Shown here: positions 1 to 7,463 of the stretch, one piece after another
How positions within the stretch are numbered: the first letter of the stretch is position 1
Layout: every line of letters starts with the position of its first letter
Origin: Bacteroidota bacterium
Lineage (GTDB): Bacteria > Bacteroidota > Bacteroidia > B-17B0 > Aurantibacillaceae
DNA length: 41,787 nt
Direction of reading: 5' to 3'
Assembly: GCA_003153315.1 (NCBI GenBank)
Contig: PLYA01000084.1
Coordinates: forward strand, 1-41,787
Made by a program: the position numbers and the translations under genes
The notes under the pieces: model-generated
Told to the model about the DNA's origin: nothing
Seen by the model: only the letters and a program-made list of their open reading frames with translations
Database searches by the model: none

Positions 1-6
1 CACACG

Positions 7-156
7 TATCCCTAAGATTATTTTATTCATTTTGTAATGATTTGATATTGTGCGTTTAAGGTTCGTATTTGCTGGTAGTTATTGATTGAATCAATATTTG
101 CTCAGTTATATTTATTTTGCTGGGTGTTTGAAGCATAAAAAATAATCTTAGGGATA
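7..156. repeat. Short element bounded by perfect 18-bp inverted repeats
   Basis: The 18 bases at 7-24 (tatccctaagattatttt) are the exact reverse complement of 139-156, with 114 bases between. Nothing coding is visible inside. The layout resembles a MITE or the ends of a small non-autonomous element, but no transposase or clear target-site duplication is visible, and the window starts 6 bases before the left arm. It could instead be a very long-looped RNA hairpin. Confidence 0.55.
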
Positions 157-192
157 AGTGCGGAGAAAACAGTATAACTGATTATTGAATAA

Positions 193-552
193 TTAGTTAG
201 GAAAGATGTACATGTATATTATCCTTGAGTATTTATAATTCTGCATGGAGAGAATAAATATGATACCGATTACACAAAGAACAGTATAAATGGTTGGTAA
301 TTTCGGAAACAAGAAATAACATACCAGGAAGGTTAAAATGCCCTGAAACACTGCCAGTCCATAGCTTATATACATGGCTCCCAGAAAATAACCAGGCTCT
401 CTCTAAAAACGATATCCGCATGCATCGCAGCCTTCTCTCATTTTAGGCAATTCAAGGAGGTTGCTTCTTTTATAGAATATATCGCCTTTACCGCAATGAG
501 GGCATTTTTGGTTTACTATTCCTGAATAAGGATTGAATTTTATGGTTTCCAT
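193..552 (-). pseudogene. DUF983 family membrane protein interrupted by an in-frame TAG
   Basis: Read from ATG at 552, the frame gives two CxxC pairs (C17/C20 in CPHCG, C42/C45 in CDACG), then TAG at 405-403 as codon 50. The same frame continues with REPGYFLGAMYISYG and two hydrophobic helices to the stop at 193. DUF983 proteins consist of a zinc-ribbon-like N-terminus, an F-x-REPGY-type motif and two membrane helices, so the whole domain is present and only one codon is wrong, a GAG or similar glutamate codon having probably become TAG. Total length without the stop would be about 119 residues, normal for the family. TAG is an ordinary stop elsewhere in this window (guaA and the AsmA gene end in it), so genome-wide recoding is unlikely. 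The function of the family is unknown. A sequencing error is the alternative to a real nonsense mutation. Confidence 0.8.
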
Positions 553-659
553 GATTACTTGTTTTTATTGAGACAAAGTTCCGTCATTATACCCGAAACC
601 TAAATAAGCGTTTACGCCTAAAAAGGTATAATCAGGACATTTTGTATATCTTAGCCCTA

Positions 660-1526
660 TTGAAAAAGAAGTTACCCATATATAGCATAAAACAATTCAA
701 ACACATTGATGAAGAAGCCGGTTTCTATGCCAATCTATTCATCCCCCATATAAAAGAACATCATTTTACGACTAAGCCCCATAAGCATGATTTTTATCTA
801 ATACTATTATTTACCAAAGGACATGGCATGCATTATGTTGATTTTACTAAATACCAAATAAAACCAGGCACAGTATTTATGATGAGTCCCGGCCAGGTTC
901 ACTCCTGGGAATTATCGGATGATATAGATGGTTATGTTTTTTTTCATTCAAAGTCATTTTATGATGAAGGCTATACCAATGAAAAGATAACCAATTATCC
1001 CTTCTTCAGTTCCATACATAATGAGCCACTTGTTGTAATTAAAAAATCAAACCTTGTACCGATTGAAGATTTGTTTAAGAAAATTTTAGAAGAATATAAA
1101 CAAGATAATCTGTTTAGGTTTGGTAAACTTCATGCTCTTATAAATATACTATACATAGAACTTACCCGTACGTACAATGCAGGTACTAAAGTTGAAAAAG
1201 AAAAGTACCTGAGTGCAGTTAGAAAGTTTGAAACCTTGGTAGATAACAATTTTAAGGAAATAAAATTTCCTGCTGAATACGCTTCCCTGATGAATATGAC
1301 TGAGAGGCACTTAAACAGAATAACCAAGGCCTGTTTAAATAAAACTCCTACAGAACTTATTTCAGACAGGGTAATTCTGGAAGCCAAGCGAATGCTTATC
1401 CACTCGAATCATAGTGTAGCAGAAGTAGCGGGAGAATTAGGATATTTTGATAGTTCTTATTTCTCAAAACTGTTTAAGAAGAAGACAAAACTAACTCCCA
1501 AGCAATTTATAGGAAGAAATCATTAG
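660..1526 (+). CDS. AraC family transcriptional regulator
   Basis: This is a cytoplasmic DNA-binding regulator with an N-terminal cupin-like sensing domain (about residues 20-160, including KPHKHDFYLILLF and MSPGQVHSW) and a C-terminal double helix-turn-helix of AraC type. The second HTH carries the expected SVAEVAGELGYFDSSYFSKLFKK and LTPKQF signatures near the C-terminus. No ATG is usable near the N-terminus. I chose TTG at 660, giving a KKKLPIYSIKQF start typical of Bacteroidota AraC proteins (288 aa); TTG at 642 would add six residues. The gene converges on the MFS transporter gene with 47 bases between stops, so its target cannot be read from context. The ligand is unknown. Confidence 0.88.
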   Translation: MKKKLPIYSIKQFKHIDEEAGFYANLFIPHIKEHHFTTKPHKHDFYLILLFTKGHGMHYVDFTKYQIKPGTVFMMSPGQVHSWELSDDIDGYVFFHSKSFYDEGYTNEKITNYPFFSSIHNEPLVVIKKSNLVPIEDLFKKILEEYKQDNLFRFGKLHALINILYIELTRTYNAGTKVEKEKYLSAVRKFETLVDNNFKEIKFPAEYASLMNMTERHLNRITKACLNKTPTELISDRVILEAKRMLIHSNHSVAEVAGELGYFDSSYFSKLFKKKTKLTPKQFIGRNH

Positions 1527-1573
1527 CTTGTTAAGCTGAAGAAGGGTATAAAGGGCGTGGTGTTATAGTTGTG

Positions 1574-2743
1574 TTATTTTATTACGCGTACCATGTAAAT
1601 AGAAACCCCAAGTGCCACTACACTACTCATTAAAAAAATTGCAGAAGCACCAAAAGAATACCAAATCAACCCTGCCGCAGAGCTTGCAATTAAAGTTGCC
1701 ATACTTTGAAAAGCGGTATATGTACCAATGGCCGTCGCTGTATTTTTCTTTGCACAAATATTCGTAATCCATGCCTTGGCAATTCCTTCGGTGGCTGCTG
1801 CATAAATCCCATATATAAAAAACAAGGCAATAAAAATTAACTTGCTTTCAGCGTAAGCCATCCCTAAATATACAACTGCAAATAAAACCAACCCTGAAAT
1901 AAATATTTTTTTCATGCCTATTTTATCTGCCAGAATTCCTAAAGGATAAGAAAACAAAGCATAAACCAGATTATAAAAGATATAAATTCCGATAACAGTT
2001 GTATCATTAAATCCCGCTTCTTTAATTTTTAGTAATAAAAATACATCTGAGCTATTAAATAAAGTAAATAGTAATAATCCTGCAACTAGTTTGCGGTAAA
2101 TGGCAGGGCTTGCTTTCCAGTATGTAATAAAATCCAATAAGCGTGTTTTAGGTTTTCTTTCAATGGTTTCGGACTTCTTTTCCTTAATTAAAAAAGTAAA
2201 CCCAATGGCAATCATACCCGGAAAAAATGCAATGTAGAAAAGTGTTTTATAATCATTGGGATGATATATTAAATAGATTAATGCTAGGAGTGGCCCAAGC
2301 ACAGCACCCAAAGTATCCATCGAACGATGAAACCCAAATATTCTTCCTTTTGTTTCAGGTGTTGCTTCATCAGACAATAATGCATCTCTTGCTCCTGTTC
2401 TCACACCTTTTCCTAATCGGTCTAAAGAGCGTGCTAAGAAGACCCATAAGGGATAAACGAAAAATATTATCAGCGGTTTGGAAACAGCGCTTAAAGCATA
2501 GCCTGTTTGAACAAAGGGCAAACGTTTCCCTGTATTATCGCTTAAATTACCGAAGTATCCTTTGCTTAAACCTGCAGTAGCTTCTGCAAAGCCTTCCAAT
2601 ACACCAATTAACAGGATAGAAAACCCAATTGTTTTTAAATAAATAGGCATTACAGGGTAGAGCATTTCGCTCGCTACATCTGTAAACAAACTCACAAAAG
2701 AGAGAATTAATACATTACGGGTTATTACTTTTACTTTATTCAT
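1574..2743 (-). CDS. MFS transporter, probable drug/metabolite efflux type
   Basis: The 389-residue inner-membrane protein is hydrophobic throughout and fits twelve transmembrane helices, the usual MFS length. The loop after helix 2 carries GYFGNLSDNTGKR, an MFS motif A-like sequence. LARSLDRLGKGVRTGARDAL and EATPETKGRIFGFHRSMDT form conserved cytosolic segments seen in a Bacteroidota/Proteobacteria MFS subfamily annotated as general or multidrug transporters. The second half repeats the motif A position as YPLGILADKIGMKK. It starts at ATG 2743. Substrate and direction cannot be read from sequence. It stands alone on its strand, convergent with the AraC-type gene. Confidence 0.85.
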   Translation of the reverse strand: MNKVKVITRNVLILSFVSLFTDVASEMLYPVMPIYLKTIGFSILLIGVLEGFAEATAGLSKGYFGNLSDNTGKRLPFVQTGYALSAVSKPLIIFFVYPLWVFLARSLDRLGKGVRTGARDALLSDEATPETKGRIFGFHRSMDTLGAVLGPLLALIYLIYHPNDYKTLFYIAFFPGMIAIGFTFLIKEKKSETIERKPKTRLLDFITYWKASPAIYRKLVAGLLLFTLFNSSDVFLLLKIKEAGFNDTTVIGIYIFYNLVYALFSYPLGILADKIGMKKIFISGLVLFAVVYLGMAYAESKLIFIALFFIYGIYAAATEGIAKAWITNICAKKNTATAIGTYTAFQSMATLIASSAAGLIWYSFGASAIFLMSSVVALGVSIYMVRVIK

Positions 2744-2908
2744 TTATGGTACAAAAGAGCCATTATACTATAGAAGTCAGCTAAAAGCAGATTTTTTATT
2801 TTTATTAAGGTTGCTGCTGGCGTTAAGCGAAAAAGCGGGTTGCTTCACACACGTGTATTAATTTCCGATTATGAAAAACGAAAGACTAAGATGGGAGATA
2901 AAATATCT

Positions 2909-4441
2909 TTAGTTTATCATTATTTTCTTTTGGAATTGCTTACCGCCGGACATTACAGTAAATAAATAAATCCCGGTGCTTAAATTATTATCTGACAGAT
3001 TTAAGGAAAAATTATTCCCTTCGAGATTTACTTTTTTATTTACTACTTCTCTTCCCAGCATATCAAAAATAGATACATTAATACTATTTTCCTCAACTTT
3101 AAGTATTCTGCCTTTTAAAACAGTGCCATCATTAGGGTTTGGATAGACTTCCAATTCTGTGTTTTCATTCCATGTCATTAAATCAGTGGTGGTTGATAGG
3201 CTAACGCTAAGGTTATCAATACCAACATCATGAGTACCTTTGTCTGTAGCAATAAATCTTAATACGGAAGTTGGCGAAGTAGCGGTTGTTATAAATGTTT
3301 GAGTAGTCCAGGTTGAAAACGAAGCGGTTGTAATAGTATATAAAGTAGTAGGAAAAGTAATACCTCCGTCCGTAGAAAGCAATACATTAAATGAAAACGG
3401 AGATGGGGAAGATTCGTTATGGATGTAATCAAAACTAATTGTTTTTGAGCCCGCAGGAGAGAGGTTAATATATAAATCCATAGCGCCTGTTGAAGCCGCG
3501 GGAGGCGGGTCGTTATGAAATCTGGCGCTATAACTGCCGGTAGAAGCAACGGGGGTGTATGTGCCATTTGTAGGAGTAGTCCAGTCAATACCTGTATAAT
3601 CATTTCGGTGCCAATAATCATCACCCGTGGGGGTTGTACCGCCTATATTGCTTTTCCAATATTTATCGGGTGCTCTTTGAGCGCCATTATTACAGGTGTC
3701 CATAACCCAGGTATTATCAAAAGACGTAGTGTATGGGATACTGGCGTAGTTTTTATTGCAAACAAAACCTGTGGTATCTATATGTACATACCAACGGGGA
3801 TCATAAGAAGTGAGTTGTGCTGCCGTATAGGAACGATAAGAAACCTTCCAGTCAACAGCCGAAGATTCCATCAAAAGAAAACTTCCGGTAGTATAATTTG
3901 TATCTACTAACCTTACATGAGAACCTGCCAAATTAAAAATATCACCTTGCTTAACCTGAGATGCGCTTGTATATCCTGTAGAAATACTAGGCAACGTATT
4001 GGTACTGTATTTAGTAGTTAATCCCCATGCATGCGAAACAAAACCCGAACAATCTACGCCCAATGCACAACTCTCACAGCAATCTCCATTGGTGGTACAA
4101 TCATCATCTCCGGCAGATTTTCCGGCAACAAGCCCCGATGTAAAGGAAGCCTCTGATGAAAACCCTCCCCAACAATAAGGCATACCTACCGTATGGTTTC
4201 CTATGGTAACCCAAGAAGGAGTGGTTACACCACCACCTGCCGAAGGGCAACTGGTATTGTTTTGAATGTTGGAAGTGGAGGCTGTAAAAGTATAAGTAGT
4301 AAAAGGAATTGCATTGTAATGTATTTGCGTGCGGGTGATGGTAGATTGCGCAATGCCCACACAGGATAAAAACACAACAAATGCCAAAGTAAATAAGGGT
4401 TTAATGCCCTGGTTTTTAAATGTTAATTGAAATTGTTTCAT
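2909..4441 (-). CDS. T9SS-exported NlpC/P60-like cysteine hydrolase
   Basis: This is a secreted, probably surface-attached or released, peptidoglycan-hydrolase-like protein of 510 aa. A signal peptide (about residues 1-31, ending in GIAQS) is followed by an NlpC/P60-like domain with candidate catalytic Cys131 in GVDCSGFVSHAWG and His175 in GDIFNLAGSHVRLVD. Next is a beta-rich adhesion-like module (about 230-415) containing ISFDYIHNESSPSPFSFNVL and ending IDNLSV, as in MAM/cleaved-adhesin domains. The C-terminus is a type IX sorting domain with EVYPNPNDG and STGIYLFTVMSGGKQFQKKI. Several Cys near 115-125 may form disulfides. The gene lies 21 bases downstream of the other secreted-protein gene on the same strand, so the two are probably cotranscribed. 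Whether the target is self or foreign cell wall is unknown. Confidence 0.83.
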   Translation of the reverse strand: MKQFQLTFKNQGIKPLFTLAFVVFLSCVGIAQSTITRTQIHYNAIPFTTYTFTASTSNIQNNTSCPSAGGGVTTPSWVTIGNHTVGMPYCWGGFSSEASFTSGLVAGKSAGDDDCTTNGDCCESCALGVDCSGFVSHAWGLTTKYSTNTLPSISTGYTSASQVKQGDIFNLAGSHVRLVDTNYTTGSFLLMESSAVDWKVSYRSYTAAQLTSYDPRWYVHIDTTGFVCNKNYASIPYTTSFDNTWVMDTCNNGAQRAPDKYWKSNIGGTTPTGDDYWHRNDYTGIDWTTPTNGTYTPVASTGSYSARFHNDPPPAASTGAMDLYINLSPAGSKTISFDYIHNESSPSPFSFNVLLSTDGGITFPTTLYTITTASFSTWTTQTFITTATSPTSVLRFIATDKGTHDVGIDNLSVSLSTTTDLMTWNENTELEVYPNPNDGTVLKGRILKVEENSINVSIFDMLGREVVNKKVNLEGNNFSLNLSDNNLSTGIYLFTVMSGGKQFQKKIMIN

Positions 4442-4462
4442 GGAAATATTTTTTTGTAATTA

Positions 4463-5476
4463 TTATTTTTGTTCGTTTATCTTTATAAGATGATCATTAA
4501 AATGATACTTTGTGGCAAGCAATGAAGCCGGATAGTTTTGAGCCTTCTGTGTTCCGGTTTCGGTAAGAGAATAAACCAAAACACCTTGTGGCGCGGTTAC
4601 CATATTAAAAATGGTGCCGTCGCTTTGAAGTAAAAAATCTTTATTAGATAGCACGTAATAACAATCAGGAACTTTACTATCACTGATAATATCTCCTAAT
4701 ACGTTTGAATTTAATTCTATCGTTACCAAATGACGCTCTACCTGTATGGGGCTTTCGTTTATGTAAGTTTGTACATCCAGTACAAGCCTGTTCTTAGTAG
4801 CGCCTACCACATATACCCCTGCTGTTTTTAATGCAGTTGTAAAAACTTTTTGAGAAGTAATTCCGTTAGCTGCTCCCGTTTGTACTTTATAAGAATTAGC
4901 TCCATTTATACTGCCATAAACAAAAAGACCTGTGCTAGTAATCCATCCTTTATAGGCTTCATTCACCGTCTCGCTCGATGCAGATTCAATAACCACACTG
5001 TTACCGGAAGGAAGCAGTAGGTAAGTAGAATTATTATAACGTACAATTCCTACAACTCCTTTCAGAGAATTGGGATAAGGTATTGTTTTAAGCGTAGCGC
5101 CTTTTTCATCATACACAACCACCTTGTTTTCAAACAAAACATAAAAACTACCTTCATCATAAACAAAATTGCGGGGCGCAGAACCAACCATAAATCTGCT
5201 AAGAGTATTGCCGGTTGTTTTTTCGGTGATAATAATTTCATTGGATGCATCAGATAAAAAAGCCATACGGTTTTTATCCATTACTTCAAAAGAAGTAACG
5301 CCCAAATCAGCCCCTGCTACTTTCTTATAAGGGAAGCCTTTAGGACTATCCCATGGTGCTTTGCTAATTTCTTTCACGTCATAACTCTTCTTCAGGGCAG
5401 GCAAAGAAGTTTGTTGCGCATAAGCCTTATTTAAAAAAAATAAAGTTATGCTTACTAACAAAAGATGATTTTTCAT
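4463..5476 (-). CDS. Secreted protein of unknown function, propeller-like
   Basis: I do not recognise a named family. ATG at 5476 is the preferred start because it gives a clean signal peptide (MKNHLLLVSITLFFLNKAYA followed by QQ). The ATG four codons upstream at 5488 would put MIPR in front of it. The mature part, about 315 aa, is a run of short beta-like segments with repeating hydrophobic/aromatic patterns (for example LSRFMVGSAPRNFVYDEGS and VGIVRYNNSTYLLLPSGNSV), compatible with a beta-propeller. There is no T9SS sorting domain and no lipobox, so a periplasmic location is likely. It is the upstream member of a probable two-gene unit with the NlpC/P60-like gene. Confidence 0.7.
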   Translation of the reverse strand: MKNHLLLVSITLFFLNKAYAQQTSLPALKKSYDVKEISKAPWDSPKGFPYKKVAGADLGVTSFEVMDKNRMAFLSDASNEIIITEKTTGNTLSRFMVGSAPRNFVYDEGSFYVLFENKVVVYDEKGATLKTIPYPNSLKGVVGIVRYNNSTYLLLPSGNSVVIESASSETVNEAYKGWITSTGLFVYGSINGANSYKVQTGAANGITSQKVFTTALKTAGVYVVGATKNRLVLDVQTYINESPIQVERHLVTIELNSNVLGDIISDSKVPDCYYVLSNKDFLLQSDGTIFNMVTAPQGVLVYSLTETGTQKAQNYPASLLATKYHFNDHLIKINEQK

Positions 5477-5738
5477 GCGGGGAATCATTTAAAGTAAATG
5501 TTTTATAGTTTTTATTACTTGATACTCTTCTTATGTTAAGAAACCAATTATTACAAATGTATAAAATTTCATCAGTTTTCAAAAATTAGTTTGGAATGAT
5601 ATATAAATACATAAAAGCAGAAAGCATGGCCTAAAAAGGTTTATTTAATCCATATAGGCTCTTTCTCTATACAAGATCGCGTCCTTAGCAGGGGTGCCTT
5701 TGTTATTTATATACAGTTTAACTTTTTAGGCAAAAACT

Positions 5739-5808
5739 AATTGGTTTTTCTAATTCCAAAACACTTTTTTTAATTCCAATAGATTTTTTTTACAATTCCA
5801 ATAGATTT
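5739..5808. repeat. Degenerate aattcca repeat of about 21 bp
   Basis: The core aattcca recurs at 5752, 5772 and 5794 (spacings 20 and 22), and the two last copies share aattccaatagattt exactly. The block forms the 3' end of the truncated oxidoreductase on the minus strand, where it encodes near-repeats of KSIGIVK. Removing one T from the eight-T run at 5784-5791 would restore a 21-bp register. Confidence 0.6.
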
Positions 5809-5958
5809 ATTTGCAACCCCATCTCCACAAACCTTATCTCGCGGAAAGTTGCTTTTATCTACCAAGGCAACCTTTAAACCTGTATTGCCCAAAGCAAGCG
5901 CACAGGTTGTACCGGCAGGACCTGCACCGCAAATTATAACATCAAACTGTTCTGTCAT
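5770..5958 (-). pseudogene. Truncated FAD-dependent oxidoreductase (geranylgeranyl-reductase-like) N-terminus
   Basis: From ATG 5958 the frame encodes a perfect FAD-binding beta-alpha-beta fold (DVIICGAGPAGTTCALALG) followed by VALVDKSNFPRDKVCGDGVA, the second conserved stretch of the geranylgeranyl reductase/FixC-like group. It stops after 62 codons, while the family is usually 370-420 aa. No continuation is recognisable in any frame downstream. Instead the DNA turns into the short repeats at 5739-5808. The fragment cannot be a working enzyme because it lacks the substrate-binding and C-terminal domains. I read it as a deletion remnant bordered by repeat DNA. Confidence 0.82.
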
Positions 5959-6034
5959 AGAAGTAAAGCAACGGTACTAATGTACAGTTTTTGGGTGTTA
6001 TAGAGGATTACCGTTAAGTAAACCATAGTGATTA

Positions 6035-6118
6035 TATGCTAAACTATCATGCTCTTATGCTAAACTATCATAACCTTATGCTAAACTATCATGCTCTTAT
6101 GCTAAATAAGCATAATGG
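6035..6118. repeat. 21-bp tandem array, 4 units
   Basis: Units start at 6035, 6056, 6077 and 6098, exactly 21 bases apart. Units 1 and 3 are identical, unit 2 differs in a few bases, and unit 4 diverges in its second half. The core is tatgctaaactatcat. There are no spacers, so this is not a CRISPR array. It lies in non-coding DNA between the truncated oxidoreductase and the element at 6181. Confidence 0.93.
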
Positions 6119-6180
6119 TTAACACAATAAGCACTATTTATGCCAAAAATATTAAAATGAGCTTTGAATTGACCATTCCT

Positions 6181-6252
6181 TTGTTAAAAACGACCTTTTA
6201 AAAAGTTATTTACCAAATAATGGCTTTGTTATTTACCTTTGTTATTAATAAA
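6181..6252 (+). promoter_or_regulatory. Conserved GTTAAAAACGACC upstream element with -7 box
   Basis: ttgttaaaaacgacc at 6181-6195 recurs at 20704-20718, as a close variant at 33630-33644, and inverted at 33325-33339. Here it is followed by ttttaaaaagtt and then ttacctttg near 6232-6240, which fits the Bacteroidota -7 consensus TAnnTTTG. Its position just ahead of the small frame at 6253 suggests a promoter with a shared upstream sequence. Confidence 0.5.
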
Positions 6253-6351
6253 ATGAAAATAAAATTTCTTATATTCTTTCTTGTCATTGCAAGCATAGCG
6301 AAGCAATCTCAAGCCCAAATTATTACCGCCGGAACGCCCAAAATAAATTGA
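6253..6351 (+). CDS. Small signal-peptide-like ORF containing a REP-type sequence
   Basis: ATG at 6253 opens a 32-codon frame, MKIKFLIFFLVIASIAKQSQ followed by AQIITAGTPKIN, ending at TGA 6349-6351. It looks like a secretory leader with an AQ cleavage site and a very short mature part. Bases 6283-6310 match the widespread REP-type sequence gtcattgc...gcgaagcaatctc, and VIASIAKQS is its translation. It may therefore be the relic 5' end of a lost secreted-protein gene or a REP insertion read by chance. It sits behind the promoter-like element at 6181. Confidence 0.3.
   Translation: MKIKFLIFFLVIASIAKQSQAQIITAGTPKIN
6283..6310. repeat. REP-type gtcattgc...gaagcaatctc repeat
   Basis: The 28-base stretch starts gtcattgcaagcatagcg and continues aagcaatctc. 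It fits the dispersed extragenic repeat known from many bacterial genomes (general knowledge). Here it lies in frame inside the small ORF at 6253. Confidence 0.6.
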
Positions 6352-6381
6352 TTTATATTTGTGATAGCAAATAGCCCTAAA

Positions 6382-6804
6382 ATGAAACAATTATTTTTTT
6401 TGATGCTGCTGCCTTTTATGCTAAAGGCGCAAACCCCTGCCGAAAGCAAAAGCAAGGAAACAGAAGAAACAGCTATTGAAAAAAGTGAATCGGGTGGCGG
6501 AGATATTAAAAAAGAAGCCAGAGAAAAATTAGAAGCTATTCGTCAGCGTGTATTAAACGGAGAAAGCATGAGTGTGCTGGCAACGCTTTATACCCAAGAC
6601 CCCGGTTCCGTTAAAACAGGTGGTTTATACATGAATGTTGTACGCGGGCAATTTGTACCCGAATTTGAAGCAGCAGCTTTTAACTTAACACCCGGAGGGC
6701 TTTCGGAAATATTTGAAACCCAATTTGGGTTTCACTTTGTTCAAGTGGTTGCGCGCCGCGGTGATGTAATTGATGTAAGGCATATCCTTATAGTTCCTAA
6801 ATAA
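6382..6804 (+). CDS. Small secreted parvulin-type peptidyl-prolyl isomerase
   Basis: The product is a 140-residue periplasmic prolyl isomerase-like protein. ATG 6382 gives a short signal peptide (MKQLFFLMLLPFMLKAQ). A TATATTTG -7 box at 6354-6361 puts the likely transcript start some 17 bases upstream. The parvulin core is visible as the EAREKLEAIRQRVLNGE helix, LATLYTQDPGSVKTGG, FVPEFEAAAF and ETQFGFHFVQVVARR. The first strand with the catalytic-site histidine (RHILI), normally before the helix, is instead the last thing in the protein (VRHILIVPK). In longer SurA-like chaperones this sequence opens the next parvulin repeat, so the gene is either a cut-down SurA fragment or a circularly permuted single domain. 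The gene ends at the bidirectional terminator shared with tRNA-Cys. Confidence 0.78.
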   Translation: MKQLFFLMLLPFMLKAQTPAESKSKETEETAIEKSESGGGDIKKEAREKLEAIRQRVLNGESMSVLATLYTQDPGSVKTGGLYMNVVRGQFVPEFEAAAFNLTPGGLSEIFETQFGFHFVQVVARRGDVIDVRHILIVPK

Positions 6805-6860
6805 GTGCAGCACGCATAAAGTCGTCCAGCTAATGCGGGGAAGCCCAAGTTTAAAATAAA

Positions 6861-6883
6861 AGAGCCCTCCATTGGAGGGCTCT
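6861..6883. terminator. Bidirectional intrinsic terminator
   Basis: agagccctcc and ggagggctct form a perfect 10-bp stem with a three-base loop, flanked by A-rich sequence on the left and tcttt on the right. It lies between the parvulin gene (+) and tRNA-Cys (-), so it can serve both. Confidence 0.85.
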
Positions 6884-6886
6884 TTG

Positions 6887-6957
6887 AGGTCCCGGGCGGA
6901 TTCGAACCGCCGTAGCAGCTTTTGCAGAGCTGAGCCTAGCCGCTCGGCCACAGGACC
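6887..6957 (-). tRNA. tRNA-Cys (GCA)
   Basis: The reverse complement folds as a 71-nt cloverleaf. The acceptor arm is GGTCCTG paired with CGGGACC, the anticodon loop is CTGCAAA with anticodon GCA, and the T loop is GGTTCGAATCC. U at position 73 is the discriminator expected for cysteine tRNA. CCA is not encoded. The terminator hairpin begins immediately after the 3' end. Confidence 0.95.
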
Positions 6958-7055
6958 CTTTAAAAATAGGGAGCAAAGATACTAATAAAAATAAAACGCA
7001 AAAAAGAATGTTTATTCAGCCATAAGCGATTGTTTTTCCACCTTCTGTTATCAGT

Positions 7056-7418
7056 TTAATCAACTGTAATATTGTACACATCATTTTGTGTGCGTTCTAT
7101 GTTTCTCACCACAAAAGGGTCTGGCAGGGAGATGATTTCCATCAGATCAAACCGGGTGCACTCTTTGCTAAGGCCTTCAAAAATTAGGGTAAACTTATTT
7201 CCGTTGGTGGCAAAAGTCCACTCGGGTGCAAAAGAAATATTAAAGACGGTTAAAAGCTTTGCGCGCCTGCCGCTTTCTTTTTCTATTAAAAAGGTACTGG
7301 GCCAAATGCGTACCGCCATTTGCGGGTTATAAGTGCAATGCACAATGGTTTGCCGTTCCAGGCTCTCAAGCGTTTTTGTTTTCCTTTTGGTTTTTATCAG
7401 CTCTTCAACTTCTGTCAT
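7056..7418 (-). CDS. Conserved hypothetical protein, about 120 aa
   Basis: I cannot assign a function. The chosen start is ATG 7418 (MTEVEELIKTKRKTKTLESL). A TTG at 7433 is possible but adds only five residues. The product is soluble, without signal peptide or membrane helix. It has a basic N-terminal helix and then a beta-rich body (MAVRIWPSTFLIEKESGRR, FAPEWTFATNGNKFTLIFEG) ending SLPDPFVVRNIERTQNDVYN. That C-terminal block resembles small uncharacterised Bacteroidota proteins I remember only vaguely. It is a single gene between tRNA-Cys and the 2OG oxygenase on the same strand, 45 bases downstream of the latter. Confidence 0.65.
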   Translation of the reverse strand: MTEVEELIKTKRKTKTLESLERQTIVHCTYNPQMAVRIWPSTFLIEKESGRRAKLLTVFNISFAPEWTFATNGNKFTLIFEGLSKECTRFDLMEIISLPDPFVVRNIERTQNDVYNITVD

Positions 7419-7463
7419 AATAAACAATATCAAATGGCAATTTTACAATATATTTTGTGCTTG

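Noticed and set aside
193..375. Stand-alone 60-aa membrane protein
   Set aside because: It is the C-terminal half of the DUF983 gene beyond the in-frame TAG, with the preceding REPGYFLGA in the same frame.
403..405. Genome-wide TAG recoding
   Set aside because: guaA and the AsmA gene end in TAG at their normal lengths.
233..421. Separate 62-aa minus-strand gene
   Set aside because: It overlaps the DUF983 frame out of register, and only the DUF983 reading has family motifs.
3515..3910. Plus-strand 131-aa frame inside the NlpC/P60-like gene
   Set aside because: It is antisense to a well-supported coding sequence and has no family resemblance.
6035..6118. CRISPR array
   Set aside because: Units are contiguous without spacers, are shorter than usual CRISPR repeats, and no cas genes are present. 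The same holds for the other three arrays.
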